DNA of 33,639 nt. Source: an uncultured bacterium (GTDB lineage Bacteria; Pseudomonadota; Gammaproteobacteria; Burkholderiales; Burkholderiaceae_E). The stretch is taken from NCBI GenBank assembly GCA_903907905.1, contig CAIVPX010000133.1, positions 1 to 33,639 on the forward strand, given 5' to 3'. Position numbers and translations under genes: made by a program. A model generated the notes under the pieces. It was not told the origin of the DNA, ran no database searches, and worked only from the letters and a program-made list of their open reading frames with translations. Below, one piece after another: positions 23,021 to 31,587 of the stretch. Numbering within the stretch: the first letter of the stretch is position 1; every line of letters starts with the position of its first letter.

Positions 23021-24364
23021 ATGTCGACAGACCGTATTCTTGCGCTGCTCGAATCCCACCGACTCGTGGGGGGCATGGTGGACAACCAGTCGGGTGTTCG
23101 TCACGAGATCGTCCAGTCCCTGGTCAGCCGTCAGCATGAGGCGGAGCTTCTTGCTGCGGTCAGGGCGACAAGCCCGGATGAACTGGCCCGTACCCTCGAA
23201 GACCTGCCGGCATCGCAGTCGGCCTATCTCTGGTCCCGCTTGCCGGACCCGCTCGCAAAGGCCTTGCTTTGGGAGCTCAGCGAGCCTGCGCGCGTGCGGC
23301 TTGCGCCCGACGACGAGCCTGAATTCGATCGGGTCAGAATGCGTTTTCTGGCTCTGATTGATGGCCGCCTGCAGGCTCTGGCGATCAATCGACCGTCTGA
23401 CTTGAAGGGAGTACGCCCCCTCTGGGTCGATCTGGTGAACGCCTCGGCGGCGGAAAGAAAATTCATCGGGTCGTGCTTTCAGGTGGTGCTGCCCGACCCC
23501 GTCGAGTCGACCGAGCTCGATATGAGTGCCCGCTTCTACCTCGAAGATGAGGACGACGCGATTCATCTGCACTCCAACTTCTTGCGTGAACTCGGAAACG
23601 AGTCGCGTAGCGTCCCCGTCGCCTTCATCCTGCGTAGCGGGACGCTCTTCTCGATCCGCAATGAGGAACTCCCGAGCTTTCGTTTACAACGCCAACGCGC
23701 CCGAATCGAGGAGGGCTATGTTTCGGACTGTGTCGACGTGCTGATCGACCTTTACGCCGCCGATCTCGAGTGCTCCGCGGATTCGCTTGAGTCGATCTAC
23801 TCCAAGCTGAGTGAAGTCAGCCAGATGGTGTTGAGCGAGTCCTTACCCGACGACCAGGCGGCCGTGACGCTCTCTCGCGTCGCCGAGGAGGAAAGCCGCA
23901 ACGGCCGCATTCGCAGCAATATTCTCGATACGCAGCGCGCGCTCAATTTTCTCATGCGAAGCCGGGTTCTCACCCAAGCCCAGAGCGAGGAGGCCCGGCA
24001 GATTCAGCGAAACATCGAATCGCTGAACAGCCATACCGCCTTTCTGTTCGACAAGATCAACTTCCTGCTCGATGCGACGATCGGCTTCATCAACATCAAC
24101 CAGAATAAGCGCGTCAATCAGCTGACCGCTGTCAGCGTCGTGCTGATGCCGGTCAACATCCTCGCGGGAATCGGCGGAATGTCGGAGTTCACGATGATGA
24201 CCGAGGGCGTGCCCTGGCCAATCGCCTACTCTCTCTTCGCTTCCGGCGCAGCGATGATCGGTTTTGCGACATTTCTCGCGCTCCGACTGCTGGAGCGCCG
24301 GCGCCTCAGCCGGGCTCAGGCGCTGCAGATCGCGAGAAAATCCACCTCTGGCGCGTCCCGCTGA
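23021..24364 (+). CDS. CorA-like divalent metal transporter, GGMSEF subtype
   Basis: A 447-residue protein. The N-terminal 130 residues hold an MgtE-N-like helical stretch (SLVSRQHEAELLAAVRATSPDELARTLEDLP). A CorA cytoplasmic domain and the long helix lead to two C-terminal membrane segments (TAVSVVLMPVNILAGI and PIAYSLFASGAAMIGFATFL). The signature GMN of CorA channels, at the end of the first membrane segment, reads GMS in GIGGMSEF, a variant I recall from other proteobacterial CorA homologues. The ATG at 23021 starts a normal MSTDRILALLESHRL terminus. It is divergent from pstS with 272 bases between; no Pho box faces it. It may carry magnesium or another divalent metal, and the ion cannot be told from sequence. 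Confidence 0.82.
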   Translation: MSTDRILALLESHRLVGGMVDNQSGVRHEIVQSLVSRQHEAELLAAVRATSPDELARTLEDLPASQSAYLWSRLPDPLAKALLWELSEPARVRLAPDDEPEFDRVRMRFLALIDGRLQALAINRPSDLKGVRPLWVDLVNASAAERKFIGSCFQVVLPDPVESTELDMSARFYLEDEDDAIHLHSNFLRELGNESRSVPVAFILRSGTLFSIRNEELPSFRLQRQRARIEEGYVSDCVDVLIDLYAADLECSADSLESIYSKLSEVSQMVLSESLPDDQAAVTLSRVAEEESRNGRIRSNILDTQRALNFLMRSRVLTQAQSEEARQIQRNIESLNSHTAFLFDKINFLLDATIGFININQNKRVNQLTAVSVVLMPVNILAGIGGMSEFTMMTEGVPWPIAYSLFASGAAMIGFATFLALRLLERRRLSRAQALQIARKSTSGASR

Positions 24365-24378
24365 GCGGTTGGCCGGAT

Positions 24379-25197
24379 TCAGCGGATGAGCTCGCCATCG
24401 TCATCAAAAAAGGGGAAGGGTCCGTCGGCATCGACCGCATGCACATGATGGCTGACCAGACCACTGCCGCTCCACCAGTGCAGCAGATAGCCCGGGGGCT
24501 CCATGCGGTACATCGACGCGGCATTGCGAGCCAGATCGAGTTGCACCGCGTGCGCAGTGCTGGGGGCCGTCATCACCGCGCGGCCACCAACGGTGGCGCG
24601 GATGCTGCGGTGCAGGTGCCCGCACACCACCAACTCGATCTGTGAATATCGCGCGAGAATCTTCGATAACGCAGCCGCCCCCTCTAGGCCGATGTCGTCC
24701 ATATGCCCGATCCCCGTCACGAAGGGCGGATGGTGCATCATCACGAGCGTTGGTCGCCCTGATTGAGCCAGAGTCTGCTCGAGCCAGCGCAAGCGCGCGT
24801 CGCACATCAGCCCGCCACTTCGGCCAGCTTCGACAGTGTCAAGCCCGACGATTCGTACAGGCCAGCCCGGCTCATGGGCCGCGAACTGCCAGAACCCGGC
24901 GCCGTCGATCCAGGGATGGTCGGGAAACGCCTGGCGCATCGCGCCGCGATCATCGTGGTTGCCCGGTACCATCAGGTAGGGAATGTCAATGCGCAGGAGG
25001 ATCTCACGAAGGTGTGCATACTCCTCCGGGCGGCCTTCGTCCACCAGATCGCCCGTCAGAAGAATCAGATCCGGCTTCTGGAGCAGCCTGCCCAGGTGGT
25101 CGAGCGCCGCGCGAAGCATCGATGCAGTATCGACCCGCTCATAGGCGCGTCGCCCGATCGGCTTGATGTGGGTGTCGGTCAACTGTGCGATCAACAT
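24379..25197 (-). CDS. GpdQ-like metallophosphodiesterase
   Basis: A calcineurin-like phosphodiesterase of 272 residues resembling GpdQ and CpdA. Metal motifs are LTDTH (Asp8, His10), LLTGDLVDEGRPEEY, VPGNHDDRG, MMHHPPFVTG and CGHLHRS. The GRPEEY segment and the GIGHMD region fit GpdQ, which hydrolyses glycerophosphodiesters to glycerol 3-phosphate. The ATG at 25197 begins MLIAQLTDTH directly. It is last in the Ugp-like operon, 60 bases after the binding protein, and ends 14 bases from the convergent CorA-like gene. It has no signal peptide, so it would act on imported diesters. A cyclic-nucleotide phosphodiesterase is the alternative; context favours phosphodiester salvage. Confidence 0.75.
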   Translation of the reverse strand: MLIAQLTDTHIKPIGRRAYERVDTASMLRAALDHLGRLLQKPDLILLTGDLVDEGRPEEYAHLREILLRIDIPYLMVPGNHDDRGAMRQAFPDHPWIDGAGFWQFAAHEPGWPVRIVGLDTVEAGRSGGLMCDARLRWLEQTLAQSGRPTLVMMHHPPFVTGIGHMDDIGLEGAAALSKILARYSQIELVVCGHLHRSIRATVGGRAVMTAPSTAHAVQLDLARNAASMYRMEPPGYLLHWWSGSGLVSHHVHAVDADGPFPFFDDDGELIR

Positions 25198-25257
25198 ACG
25201 GACTCCGTATCGCCACGGCGAGCGCCCGAGCATTCGGCGCTGCCGCGATCCATGGGT

Positions 25258-26535
25258 TTACTGCATCAGTGCCTCAGTACCGGTCACCAGCTTGGGGAGC
25301 GCGTCGGCAGGGCTCAGCTCGCCTCGCATGACAGCAGCGACCACATCACGCTGAGCGCGCCAGATCCTCACCGACTGTCCCCCCGGATAGCCGCCCCAGG
25401 GTAGGGAGCGATCAATCTGGGTGGTCGCTGTACGGAAATTCGGATTCTTGTCGTAGAACGGGCCGAGGAAGTCAGCGCCAACCGCTCGCTGATTGGTGGG
25501 GAGATAGCCCGTCATCTCCACCACGATCTGCTGTGCCTCGGGGCTGGTCACAAATTTCATGAACTCCCAGGCTGCCTTCTGCTTGGCTGCGTCGCGCGTC
25601 AGCATCACCACGGCGTTCCCGCCGGTTGGGACGCCGCCCTCGGCCTTGTTGTCGATCGGAAAGCGAGCAGTGCCCCATTCAAACCGATTGCCCACCATAT
25701 CGGTGACCAGCTTCAGATGCGCCGGAGTCGAGAAGATGATTCCGGTCTTTCCCGCTGCGAACTGCTGGCGCGACTGGTCCCAGTCAACCAACTGCATGCC
25801 GCCCTCGGTGACGAAACGACGGAACAGCGTGAGCGTGCGAATTCCCACCGCGTTGTTGAAGCCGGCCTTCTTGGTCCCGCTCTCCACCAGTTGCCCACCC
25901 TGCTGGTAGAGCATGCCCTGGAACAGCCAGTCGTCGGGCCAAGCATGCACATCGTAGGACAGGCCGCTGGGCATACCTTCCAGCGAACGGATCTTCGCCG
26001 CCAGCGCGAGAACCCCCTCCCACGTATCCGGCATTTTCGAAGGGTTGCCGCCTGCACGCTTGACCAGGTCCGTGTTGAAATACATGATCGGCGAGGACGC
26101 ATTGAACGCCAGGCCGTACTGCCTGCCATCGACCTGTGACAGCGACATCATCCGCGGCGCGAAATTCGCCTTGAGGAATTCGGCGGGCTCCGATGAGAGC
26201 AAGGGCCCGAGATCGGCAATCTGGTTGCGACGCGCCAGAGTTCGCGCCATTTCACCCAGCAGGTGATAGCCGGCATAGTAGATGTCAGGCAACTGATTGG
26301 TGACCGCGCTCCTCAGAATCAGCTGATGACCTTCGTCGTAACTGGCCGATGGCGCCCGAAACTGCACGCGGATGTTGGGGTTGCGCTTCATGAATTCGGC
26401 TGCGAGCGGTTCATGAAATCGCGCAAAGCTCGGGTAACAGTAGAGCACGTCCAGCGTCACGGTCGGCTGCGCGCCCGCTGTGCCCGCCGCTGCGGCAAAG
26501 CCCAGCGCCGTCAGCCACTTTTTCCATGTATTCAT
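25258..26535 (-). CDS. ABC transporter substrate-binding protein, UgpB-like
   Basis: A 425-residue CUT1-class binding protein with a signal peptide of about 22 residues ending at GTAGA. The mature part shows LPDIYYAGYHLL, TGGNAVVMLT, KFVTSPEAQQIVVEMTGYLPT and the late PGGQSVRIWRAQRD, typical of the UgpB/MalE type. The ATG at 26535 has GGGAG six bases upstream. Neighbours (GpdQ-like enzyme, Pho box before the operon) point to a phosphorus ligand such as glycerol 3-phosphate or a glycerophosphodiester, rather than a sugar. I do not see enough E. coli UgpB signature residues to name the ligand. Confidence 0.72.
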   Translation of the reverse strand: MNTWKKWLTALGFAAAAGTAGAQPTVTLDVLYCYPSFARFHEPLAAEFMKRNPNIRVQFRAPSASYDEGHQLILRSAVTNQLPDIYYAGYHLLGEMARTLARRNQIADLGPLLSSEPAEFLKANFAPRMMSLSQVDGRQYGLAFNASSPIMYFNTDLVKRAGGNPSKMPDTWEGVLALAAKIRSLEGMPSGLSYDVHAWPDDWLFQGMLYQQGGQLVESGTKKAGFNNAVGIRTLTLFRRFVTEGGMQLVDWDQSRQQFAAGKTGIIFSTPAHLKLVTDMVGNRFEWGTARFPIDNKAEGGVPTGGNAVVMLTRDAAKQKAAWEFMKFVTSPEAQQIVVEMTGYLPTNQRAVGADFLGPFYDKNPNFRTATTQIDRSLPWGGYPGGQSVRIWRAQRDVVAAVMRGELSPADALPKLVTGTEALMQ

Positions 26536-26589
26536 CAATCACTCCCTGGTTGAAAGACGCCCTCAGGCGCGTGGTGGACGCCAAGACAG

Positions 26590-27414
26590 TCACCGGACTC
26601 CGGTCATCGTGATGCCCTGAATGAAATGACGGCGAGCAAACAGGAACGCGATGACCAGCGGCCCGGTGATCAGCGTCGCACCCGCCATGAGAGCGCCATA
26701 GTTGGCGCCCGACTCGGCCGTGGCAAACAGCAGCATTCCCACCGGCGGAGGCGCCAGATCAGTGCTGCTGACCACGATCATTGGCCAGTAGAGGTCGTTC
26801 CAGTGGGCAACGAGCGAAAACACCGCGAACGCCGCGATGGCCGGCCGTGCCGCTGGGACTAAGACCGTGCAGACGATTTCGATCTCGGTCATGCCATCGA
26901 CTCGCGCTGCGTCGATGATTTCGTCGGGAAAACTCCGAAAGACCTGACGCAACAGAAAGATCGCGAACATTGACAGCAGAAACGGCAGCATCTGGGCCAG
27001 ATAGGTGTTGAGCAGGCCGGCCCCGGCAATACCGATATAGAGCGGCAGCGCCGTCACATGAATGGGGATCGACAGCGCTCCGAGGATGGCGCCAAACAAC
27101 AGACCGCGCCCGCGAAACGGGAGCTTCGCGAAGGCGTATGCGGCGGGAATGGCGACCAGGAGCTGGATGGCCAGAATGCCCAGGCAAACGATCAAACCGT
27201 TCATCATGAAACGGCCGATCGGTACCGAATCCAGCACCACCTGAAAATGAGCCAAACCGTGAAAGTTGCGTGGCCACGGCACCAGCGAAGCCTGGAAGAT
27301 CTCGTCAGGCGCGCGAAAAGCTGTGACCAGCATCCAGACGAAGGGGAGAATCATCACGAGCGCTCCGGATAACAGAATCAGGTGCGCCACCACCGCGCGA
27401 ACACTCGGCCTCAT
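26590..27414 (-). CDS. ABC transporter permease, UgpE-like
   Basis: A 274-residue CUT1 permease with six hydrophobic segments. The EAA loop reads PDEIIDAARVDGMTEIEIVCTVLVP, and the N-terminal LVMILPFVWMLVTAFRAPDEIF is the standard opening of MalG/UgpE-type subunits. Its ATG overlaps the stop of the UgpA-like gene as ATGA, and 54 bases separate it from the binding-protein gene. It is assigned to the Ugp-like system by position and class; the substrate is inferred from the operon. Confidence 0.83.
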   Translation of the reverse strand: MRPSVRAVVAHLILLSGALVMILPFVWMLVTAFRAPDEIFQASLVPWPRNFHGLAHFQVVLDSVPIGRFMMNGLIVCLGILAIQLLVAIPAAYAFAKLPFRGRGLLFGAILGALSIPIHVTALPLYIGIAGAGLLNTYLAQMLPFLLSMFAIFLLRQVFRSFPDEIIDAARVDGMTEIEIVCTVLVPAARPAIAAFAVFSLVAHWNDLYWPMIVVSSTDLAPPPVGMLLFATAESGANYGALMAGATLITGPLVIAFLFARRHFIQGITMTGVR

Positions 27415-28292
27415 GAGTAATGCACCCGACGATCCATCTGCCGGCTCTGGATCGCCGCCAGCACGATCACCACAGCAAGAAACATCAAGGTCAGCGCTGC
27501 CGCATAGCCCATCTTGAAGTACTGAAATCCCTCGAGGTAGATTGCGTACAGAAGCACCTCGCTGCCGCTGCGTCCGTGGGTCAGAACGGCTACCGTGTCG
27601 AACACCTTCAGGGATGTCATGGTGCTGGTGACCACGACGAAAAGTGTCGTCGGCCCCAGCATCGGCCAGGTGATCCGGACAAAGCGATCGACCGGACTGG
27701 TCACGCCGTCCACCGCTGCGGCGTCATAAAGCTCGCTCGGAATGTTCGACAGCCCGGCAAGAAAAAGAATCATGTTGAACCCGACAAGCTGCCAAACGCC
27801 AATTGCCGCGAGCGTCGGAATGACCCAGGCGGGCTCCGACAGGAAGGCAATCTGTGAAATCCCGAACACCTGCATCAGCGCATTGACCGGCCCTAGCGTG
27901 GGATGCAGCAGAAACTGCCAGACCGTTGCCATCGCGATCAGGGTCGACGTGACTGGCAGAAAGTAGATCACCTCATACACCGATCGTGTCTTTCGGCGCC
28001 CATGGATCAGGAGTGCGGTCAACAGACCCAGCCCCACGCTACCGGGCAGGACAATCAGGACGTAAATCAGCGTGTTGGCAGTCGAGCGCCGAAATACCGG
28101 ATCCTGTAGTGCCCGACGAAAATTCTCGAGTCCGATCCATTGGATGTCGACGGCGCCGAGTTCGTAATCGGTCAGGCTCAATATCACCAGGCCAATTGCG
28201 GGCAACGCATAAAGCCCCATCAGCAGCAGCGCTGCAGGCGCCGCCATGGCGTAGCCCGCAAGTGATGGGCGTCGAAGTTGCATCGCCGCCAT
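27411..28292 (-). CDS. ABC transporter permease, UgpA-like
   Basis: A 293-residue CUT1 permease with six hydrophobic segments. The coupling loop is PSELYDAAAVDGVTSPVDRFVRITWPML. The phrase FLPVTSTLIAMATVWQFLLHPTLGPVN is common in UgpA/MalF-type subunits. The ATG at 28292 has GAGG three bases upstream and begins five bases after the ATPase stop; an ATG at 28283 is an alternative. It forms the channel with the UgpE-like partner. Confidence 0.83.
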   Translation of the reverse strand: MAAMQLRRPSLAGYAMAAPAALLLMGLYALPAIGLVILSLTDYELGAVDIQWIGLENFRRALQDPVFRRSTANTLIYVLIVLPGSVGLGLLTALLIHGRRKTRSVYEVIYFLPVTSTLIAMATVWQFLLHPTLGPVNALMQVFGISQIAFLSEPAWVIPTLAAIGVWQLVGFNMILFLAGLSNIPSELYDAAAVDGVTSPVDRFVRITWPMLGPTTLFVVVTSTMTSLKVFDTVAVLTHGRSGSEVLLYAIYLEGFQYFKMGYAAALTLMFLAVVIVLAAIQSRQMDRRVHYS

Positions 28293-28297
28293 GCGCC

Positions 28298-29503
28298 TCA
28301 ACCCGCGCCCGACGGAACACACGCGGCGCTACCTAGCCGGTGCAAACGCGCCGCCAGCCTTCGTCCCCCGGGTTCAAAAACCAGCGCCTCTGAGGGCCTG
28401 AAGCTCGCCGTCACCCACGCTCCCACCCCGATACCCGAAGGCAGGGCGTCGCTCGGAACCCTGCACAGAAGCAAGCCGGGTTCGACCGCCTCGGCCTCAA
28501 GCGCCAGCACCCAATCGGCGCCGTGGTTTTCCGCGCGGCAAACCCTTGCCGGGAGCGACACCCGATCCGACGACTGGTCCCCGCCTACCGTGGTGGCGAT
28601 CTTGAGGTGCTCGGGACGTATCCCGATCGACAGTGGGCCGGCTGACCGAGACTCCAGGCCATGCAGCACGAGCGGATGCCCCGCAAGATCGGTCCTGCCG
28701 CGGCCATCGAAGGCGAGGGTCAGAACGCTGATGGGAGGACTGCCGATGAAGCGCGCGACGGCCAGGCAACTCGGGTTGGCGTACAACTCGGCCGGCGTCC
28801 CGAGCTGCAGAATTCGGCCAGCATCCATCACGGCAACGCGATCCGACAAGGTCATGGCTTCGATCTGGTCGTGCGTGACATAAACGAAGGTCGCCCCGAG
28901 CCTGCGATGCAACTCGGCGATATCGTCGCGAACCTGCAGACGCAGTTTCGCGTCCAGATTGGACAGCGGCTCGTCCATCAGAAAGACCGAGGGCTCCCGC
29001 ACCATCGCCCGCGCGAGCGCCACCCGCTGACGCTGCCCACCGGATAGCTGGCCAGGCTTGCGATCGAGCAGACTGCCTAGCCCAAGCGTGTCGCACAGTG
29101 CACGCACCTCTCGCTCGATCGCGACCAGACGCGCGGTCCGGCCGGGTATAAGTGCGCCCAGCCAGGGCTGCCGCTCAATCGGGCCCAGGCGAGACATCCT
29201 CAGGGGCGTCGCCACGTTTTCGCGGACGGTCATGTGCGGGTACAAGGCGAAGTTCTGGAAAACCATCGCAACCCGTCGTTGGTGCGGCGAGAGTTCGTCA
29301 ACCGCCCGGCCGCCGAGCGTGATGGATCCAGAGTCCTGACGCGACAGACCCGCGATGATTCTGAGCAGCGTGGATTTGCCGCAGCCGGAGGGACCCACCA
29401 GGGACACGAACTCGCCAGCGCGCACGCTCAGGCTGACCTCATGCAAGACCCGGTTCGAGCCGAAAGATTTGGTGATCTCGCAAATCGCAATCGAGTCAGA
29501 CAC
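28298..29503 (-). CDS. ABC transporter ATPase, UgpC/MalK-like
   Basis: A 401-residue ATPase with Walker [11 protein letters not shown]-loop MVFQNFALYPHMTVREN, signature LSGGQRQRVALARAMV, Walker B VFLMDEPLSNLDAKLR and switch His in VYVTHDQIEAMTL. A C-terminal OB/TOBE regulatory domain follows (SIGIRPEHLKIA). There is an unusual insert of about 25 residues after the Q-loop (LGPIERQPWLGALIPGRTAR). I use the GTG at 29503, where the family-typical SDSIAICEITKSFG begins; the open frame further upstream crosses the Pho box and is not protein-like. It is the first gene of its operon, followed by both permeases, the binding protein and the phosphodiesterase. Confidence 0.85.
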   Translation of the reverse strand: MSDSIAICEITKSFGSNRVLHEVSLSVRAGEFVSLVGPSGCGKSTLLRIIAGLSRQDSGSITLGGRAVDELSPHQRRVAMVFQNFALYPHMTVRENVATPLRMSRLGPIERQPWLGALIPGRTARLVAIEREVRALCDTLGLGSLLDRKPGQLSGGQRQRVALARAMVREPSVFLMDEPLSNLDAKLRLQVRDDIAELHRRLGATFVYVTHDQIEAMTLSDRVAVMDAGRILQLGTPAELYANPSCLAVARFIGSPPISVLTLAFDGRGRTDLAGHPLVLHGLESRSAGPLSIGIRPEHLKIATTVGGDQSSDRVSLPARVCRAENHGADWVLALEAEAVEPGLLLCRVPSDALPSGIGVGAWVTASFRPSEALVFEPGGRRLAARLHRLGSAACVPSGAG

Positions 29504-29548
29504 TCGCGTCGCCTGAAAGGAGGTTGACCGGAACTTTAGGCGGCCGAG

Positions 29549-29566
29549 GTTGAGGTTTGATGACAG
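29549..29566 (-). promoter_or_regulatory. Pho box upstream of the Ugp-like operon
   Basis: On the minus strand: CTGTCAT (perfect half-site), spacer CAAA, then CCTCAAC (2 of 7). TAAAGT (29538-29533), 4 of 6 to TATAAT, begins exactly 10 bp downstream, and the ATPase start lies 30 bases further on. Confidence 0.58.
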
Positions 29567-29573
29567 GCGGCGA

Positions 29574-29591
29574 CTGTCACGCGACATTCAC
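29574..29591 (+). promoter_or_regulatory. Pho-box candidate upstream of the TRAP operon
   Basis: CTGTCAC (6 of 7), spacer GCGA, CATTCAC (4 of 7), facing right toward the TRAP lipoprotein gene 60 bases away. The -10 at the 10-bp position is poor (CACCCT). It is back-to-back with the Ugp-side box, so TGACAG (29561-29566) and CTGTCA (29574-29579) form a perfect inverted repeat. Confidence 0.48.
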
Positions 29592-29651
29592 AAACGCGTG
29601 CCACCCTTCGGATGCCCCTCATCCCATCGCTTCCTACGAGTCTTGAGCCGG

Positions 29652-30542
29652 ATGAATCGATCCCGCCTGGTCCATTTCTGTGTCGTGTGCTGCGCCACGC
29701 TCGCGTTGTTGTCCGGGTGCTCTGCGTCACGATGGGTTGCCAACCATATCGCCGACGCGCTGGCCGAGCAGGCCGACGCCCCCGAAGACGATCTGTTGCT
29801 GGCAAGGGATGCCGGCGCCTTCTACCTCAAGCTCTCCGAGTCGATGCTTCGGCGCGCGCCCGAGCACATGGGGCTGGCCGAGGCAGTCGCAGCTGGATTC
29901 ACGCGATATGCCTATGCGTTCATTGCGTTCGAGGCCGACCGGGTTGAGTCGAATGACGCCCGGCTCGCGGCCCAATTGCGCATGCGCTCGGTTCGGATGT
30001 ATCGCCGCGCCAACGGGCACGCCATGCGCGCACTCGAGTTGCACTACCCCTCCCTCCGGGCCCAGCTGACCGACAGTGCCCAGACGCCTGGACTTACGCT
30101 ACGGGCTGAACACGTCGGGCTCGCGTATTGGGCCAGCGCGTCCTGGGCTGCTTCAATTTCGCTCTCGACATCGAGCGCGCAAGCGATCGCCGACCTGCCC
30201 CTTGCGATCAGGCTCGCCGAGCTCGCCTGGGAGCGTCAACCGGACTTTGGACAAGGATCGCTCGCCTCCCTGATGGGGAGTCTCGAGGCTGCCAGGCCAG
30301 GCGGAACGAGGGCGAGCGCCGAGCGCTTCTTCGATCAGGCGAGCACCGCCAGCGGCGGCGCCAACGCTGCCGTGTTCGTGGCGAGAGCCGAGACACTCGC
30401 GGCACCCTCCGGCGACCGGCAGGCCTTCGAGGGCTTGCTCGAGCAGGCGATCGCCTCGGCAGAGCGCCACCGCTCACCGGACAACGGGCTGATGCTCGAG
30501 CGGGCGAAGTGGCTGCTCAGCACTGCCGAAGAACGGTTCTGA
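29652..30542 (+). CDS. TRAP transporter TatT-like lipoprotein
   Basis: A 296-residue lipoprotein. The signal peptide ends at the lipobox LLSGC with Cys23. The rest is helical, alanine-rich and TPR-like, as in the T component (TatT, Tp0956 type) that accompanies some TRAP binding proteins. Family features visible are LLLARDAGAFYLKLSESMLRR early on and the repeated pattern ending GMLERAKWLL-like (NGLMLERAKWLL). TatT is thought to form a periplasmic ring with the binding protein and to handle hydrophobic ligands. The ATG at 29652 begins a proper signal peptide; an upstream open stretch crosses the Pho box. Followed 19 bases later by the TRAP binding-protein gene. Confidence 0.75.
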   Translation: MNRSRLVHFCVVCCATLALLSGCSASRWVANHIADALAEQADAPEDDLLLARDAGAFYLKLSESMLRRAPEHMGLAEAVAAGFTRYAYAFIAFEADRVESNDARLAAQLRMRSVRMYRRANGHAMRALELHYPSLRAQLTDSAQTPGLTLRAEHVGLAYWASASWAASISLSTSSAQAIADLPLAIRLAELAWERQPDFGQGSLASLMGSLEAARPGGTRASAERFFDQASTASGGANAAVFVARAETLAAPSGDRQAFEGLLEQAIASAERHRSPDNGLMLERAKWLLSTAEERF

Positions 30543-30561
30543 ACACCCGGAGAGGTTCCCT

Positions 30562-31587
30562 ATGGATATTCGACGGCGCGCGCTCGCGTGCGTAGTGGTG
30601 GGACTGGCCGCTCTGGTCCCCACGATCAGCCTTGCGCAAGTCGTCTCCCTGAGACTTGCCACGCTGGTCCCGAAGCACTCGGCTTATCACCAGCAACTCA
30701 TGGAGCTTGGCGAGGGCTGGCGCTCGGCGCAGGGCTCGGGTGCGCGCTTCATGGTTTTCACCGACGGCAGTCAGGGCGGCGAGGCCGAAATCGTCAGACG
30801 GATGCGGATCGGGCAACTTCAGGGCGCGCTGGTGTCCGTGGTGGGCCTGCGCGAGATCGAGCCATCCATGGCAGCCCTGCAGAACCTGCCGCTGCTGTTT
30901 CGGGACTGGGGGGAGATCGACTATGTCCGCGAAAAGCTCCGGCCAGCCATGGAGCAACGCATGCTCGAAAAGGGTTTCGTCGTCATCGGCTGGGGCGATG
31001 CCGGCTGGGTTCGGTTCTTTTCGAGGGAGGCCGCCTTCAGGCCGGACGATTACAAGCGCATGCGCTTTTTTGCGTGGGGATCCGAGCCTGAGCAACAGGC
31101 CATCATGAAGAGCCTCGGTTACACGCCCGTCCCGCTCGAGACAGCCGACATCCTGCCTGCCATCCAGACAGGGATGATCAGTGTGGTGCCCTCCACCCCT
31201 TACTTTGCGCTGGCTTCGCAGATTTACGGCACCGCCTCGCACATGCTCGAGATCAACTGGGCGCCCATCGTCGGCGCGTTGGTCATCACCCGAAGGGCCT
31301 GGGAGGATATGTCGCCGGCTGCTCGGGCGGCGCTGCGCACACAGGGGGAGGCGGCGGGCATGCAGATGCGACGTCGGGCGCGTCTTGAGGTCGATGAAGC
31401 AGTCGGAGCCATGACGCAACGCGGGCTCAAGGTGAATCGCCCTGACACGGCACAGATGCGCGAGTGGCAAGCCCTGGCTGAACAACTTCATCCGAAAATC
31501 AGGGGCACGATGGTGCCCGCCGAGACTTTCGATGAGATTTTCGAGCATCTTCGAGCCTACCGCGCCACCAAGGGTCAGCGCGATTGA
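30562..31587 (+). CDS. TRAP transporter solute-binding protein (DctP family, TatP-like)
   Basis: A 341-residue DctP-family protein with a signal peptide of about 25 residues ending at SLAQ. Typical segments are LRLATLVPKHSAYH, FTDGSQGGEAEIVRRMRIGQL, and the ligand region YKRMRFFAWGSEPEQQAIMKSLGYTPVPLE where the conserved Arg of TRAP proteins is expected. GAGAGG lies six bases before the ATG. The stop overlaps the start of the QM fusion as TTGA. Association with TatT marks it as the TatP type, whose ligands in other bacteria may be hydrophobic rather than simple C4-dicarboxylates. Ligand unknown. Confidence 0.85.
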   Translation: MDIRRRALACVVVGLAALVPTISLAQVVSLRLATLVPKHSAYHQQLMELGEGWRSAQGSGARFMVFTDGSQGGEAEIVRRMRIGQLQGALVSVVGLREIEPSMAALQNLPLLFRDWGEIDYVREKLRPAMEQRMLEKGFVVIGWGDAGWVRFFSREAAFRPDDYKRMRFFAWGSEPEQQAIMKSLGYTPVPLETADILPAIQTGMISVVPSTPYFALASQIYGTASHMLEINWAPIVGALVITRRAWEDMSPAARAALRTQGEAAGMQMRRRARLEVDEAVGAMTQRGLKVNRPDTAQMREWQALAEQLHPKIRGTMVPAETFDEIFEHLRAYRATKGQRD

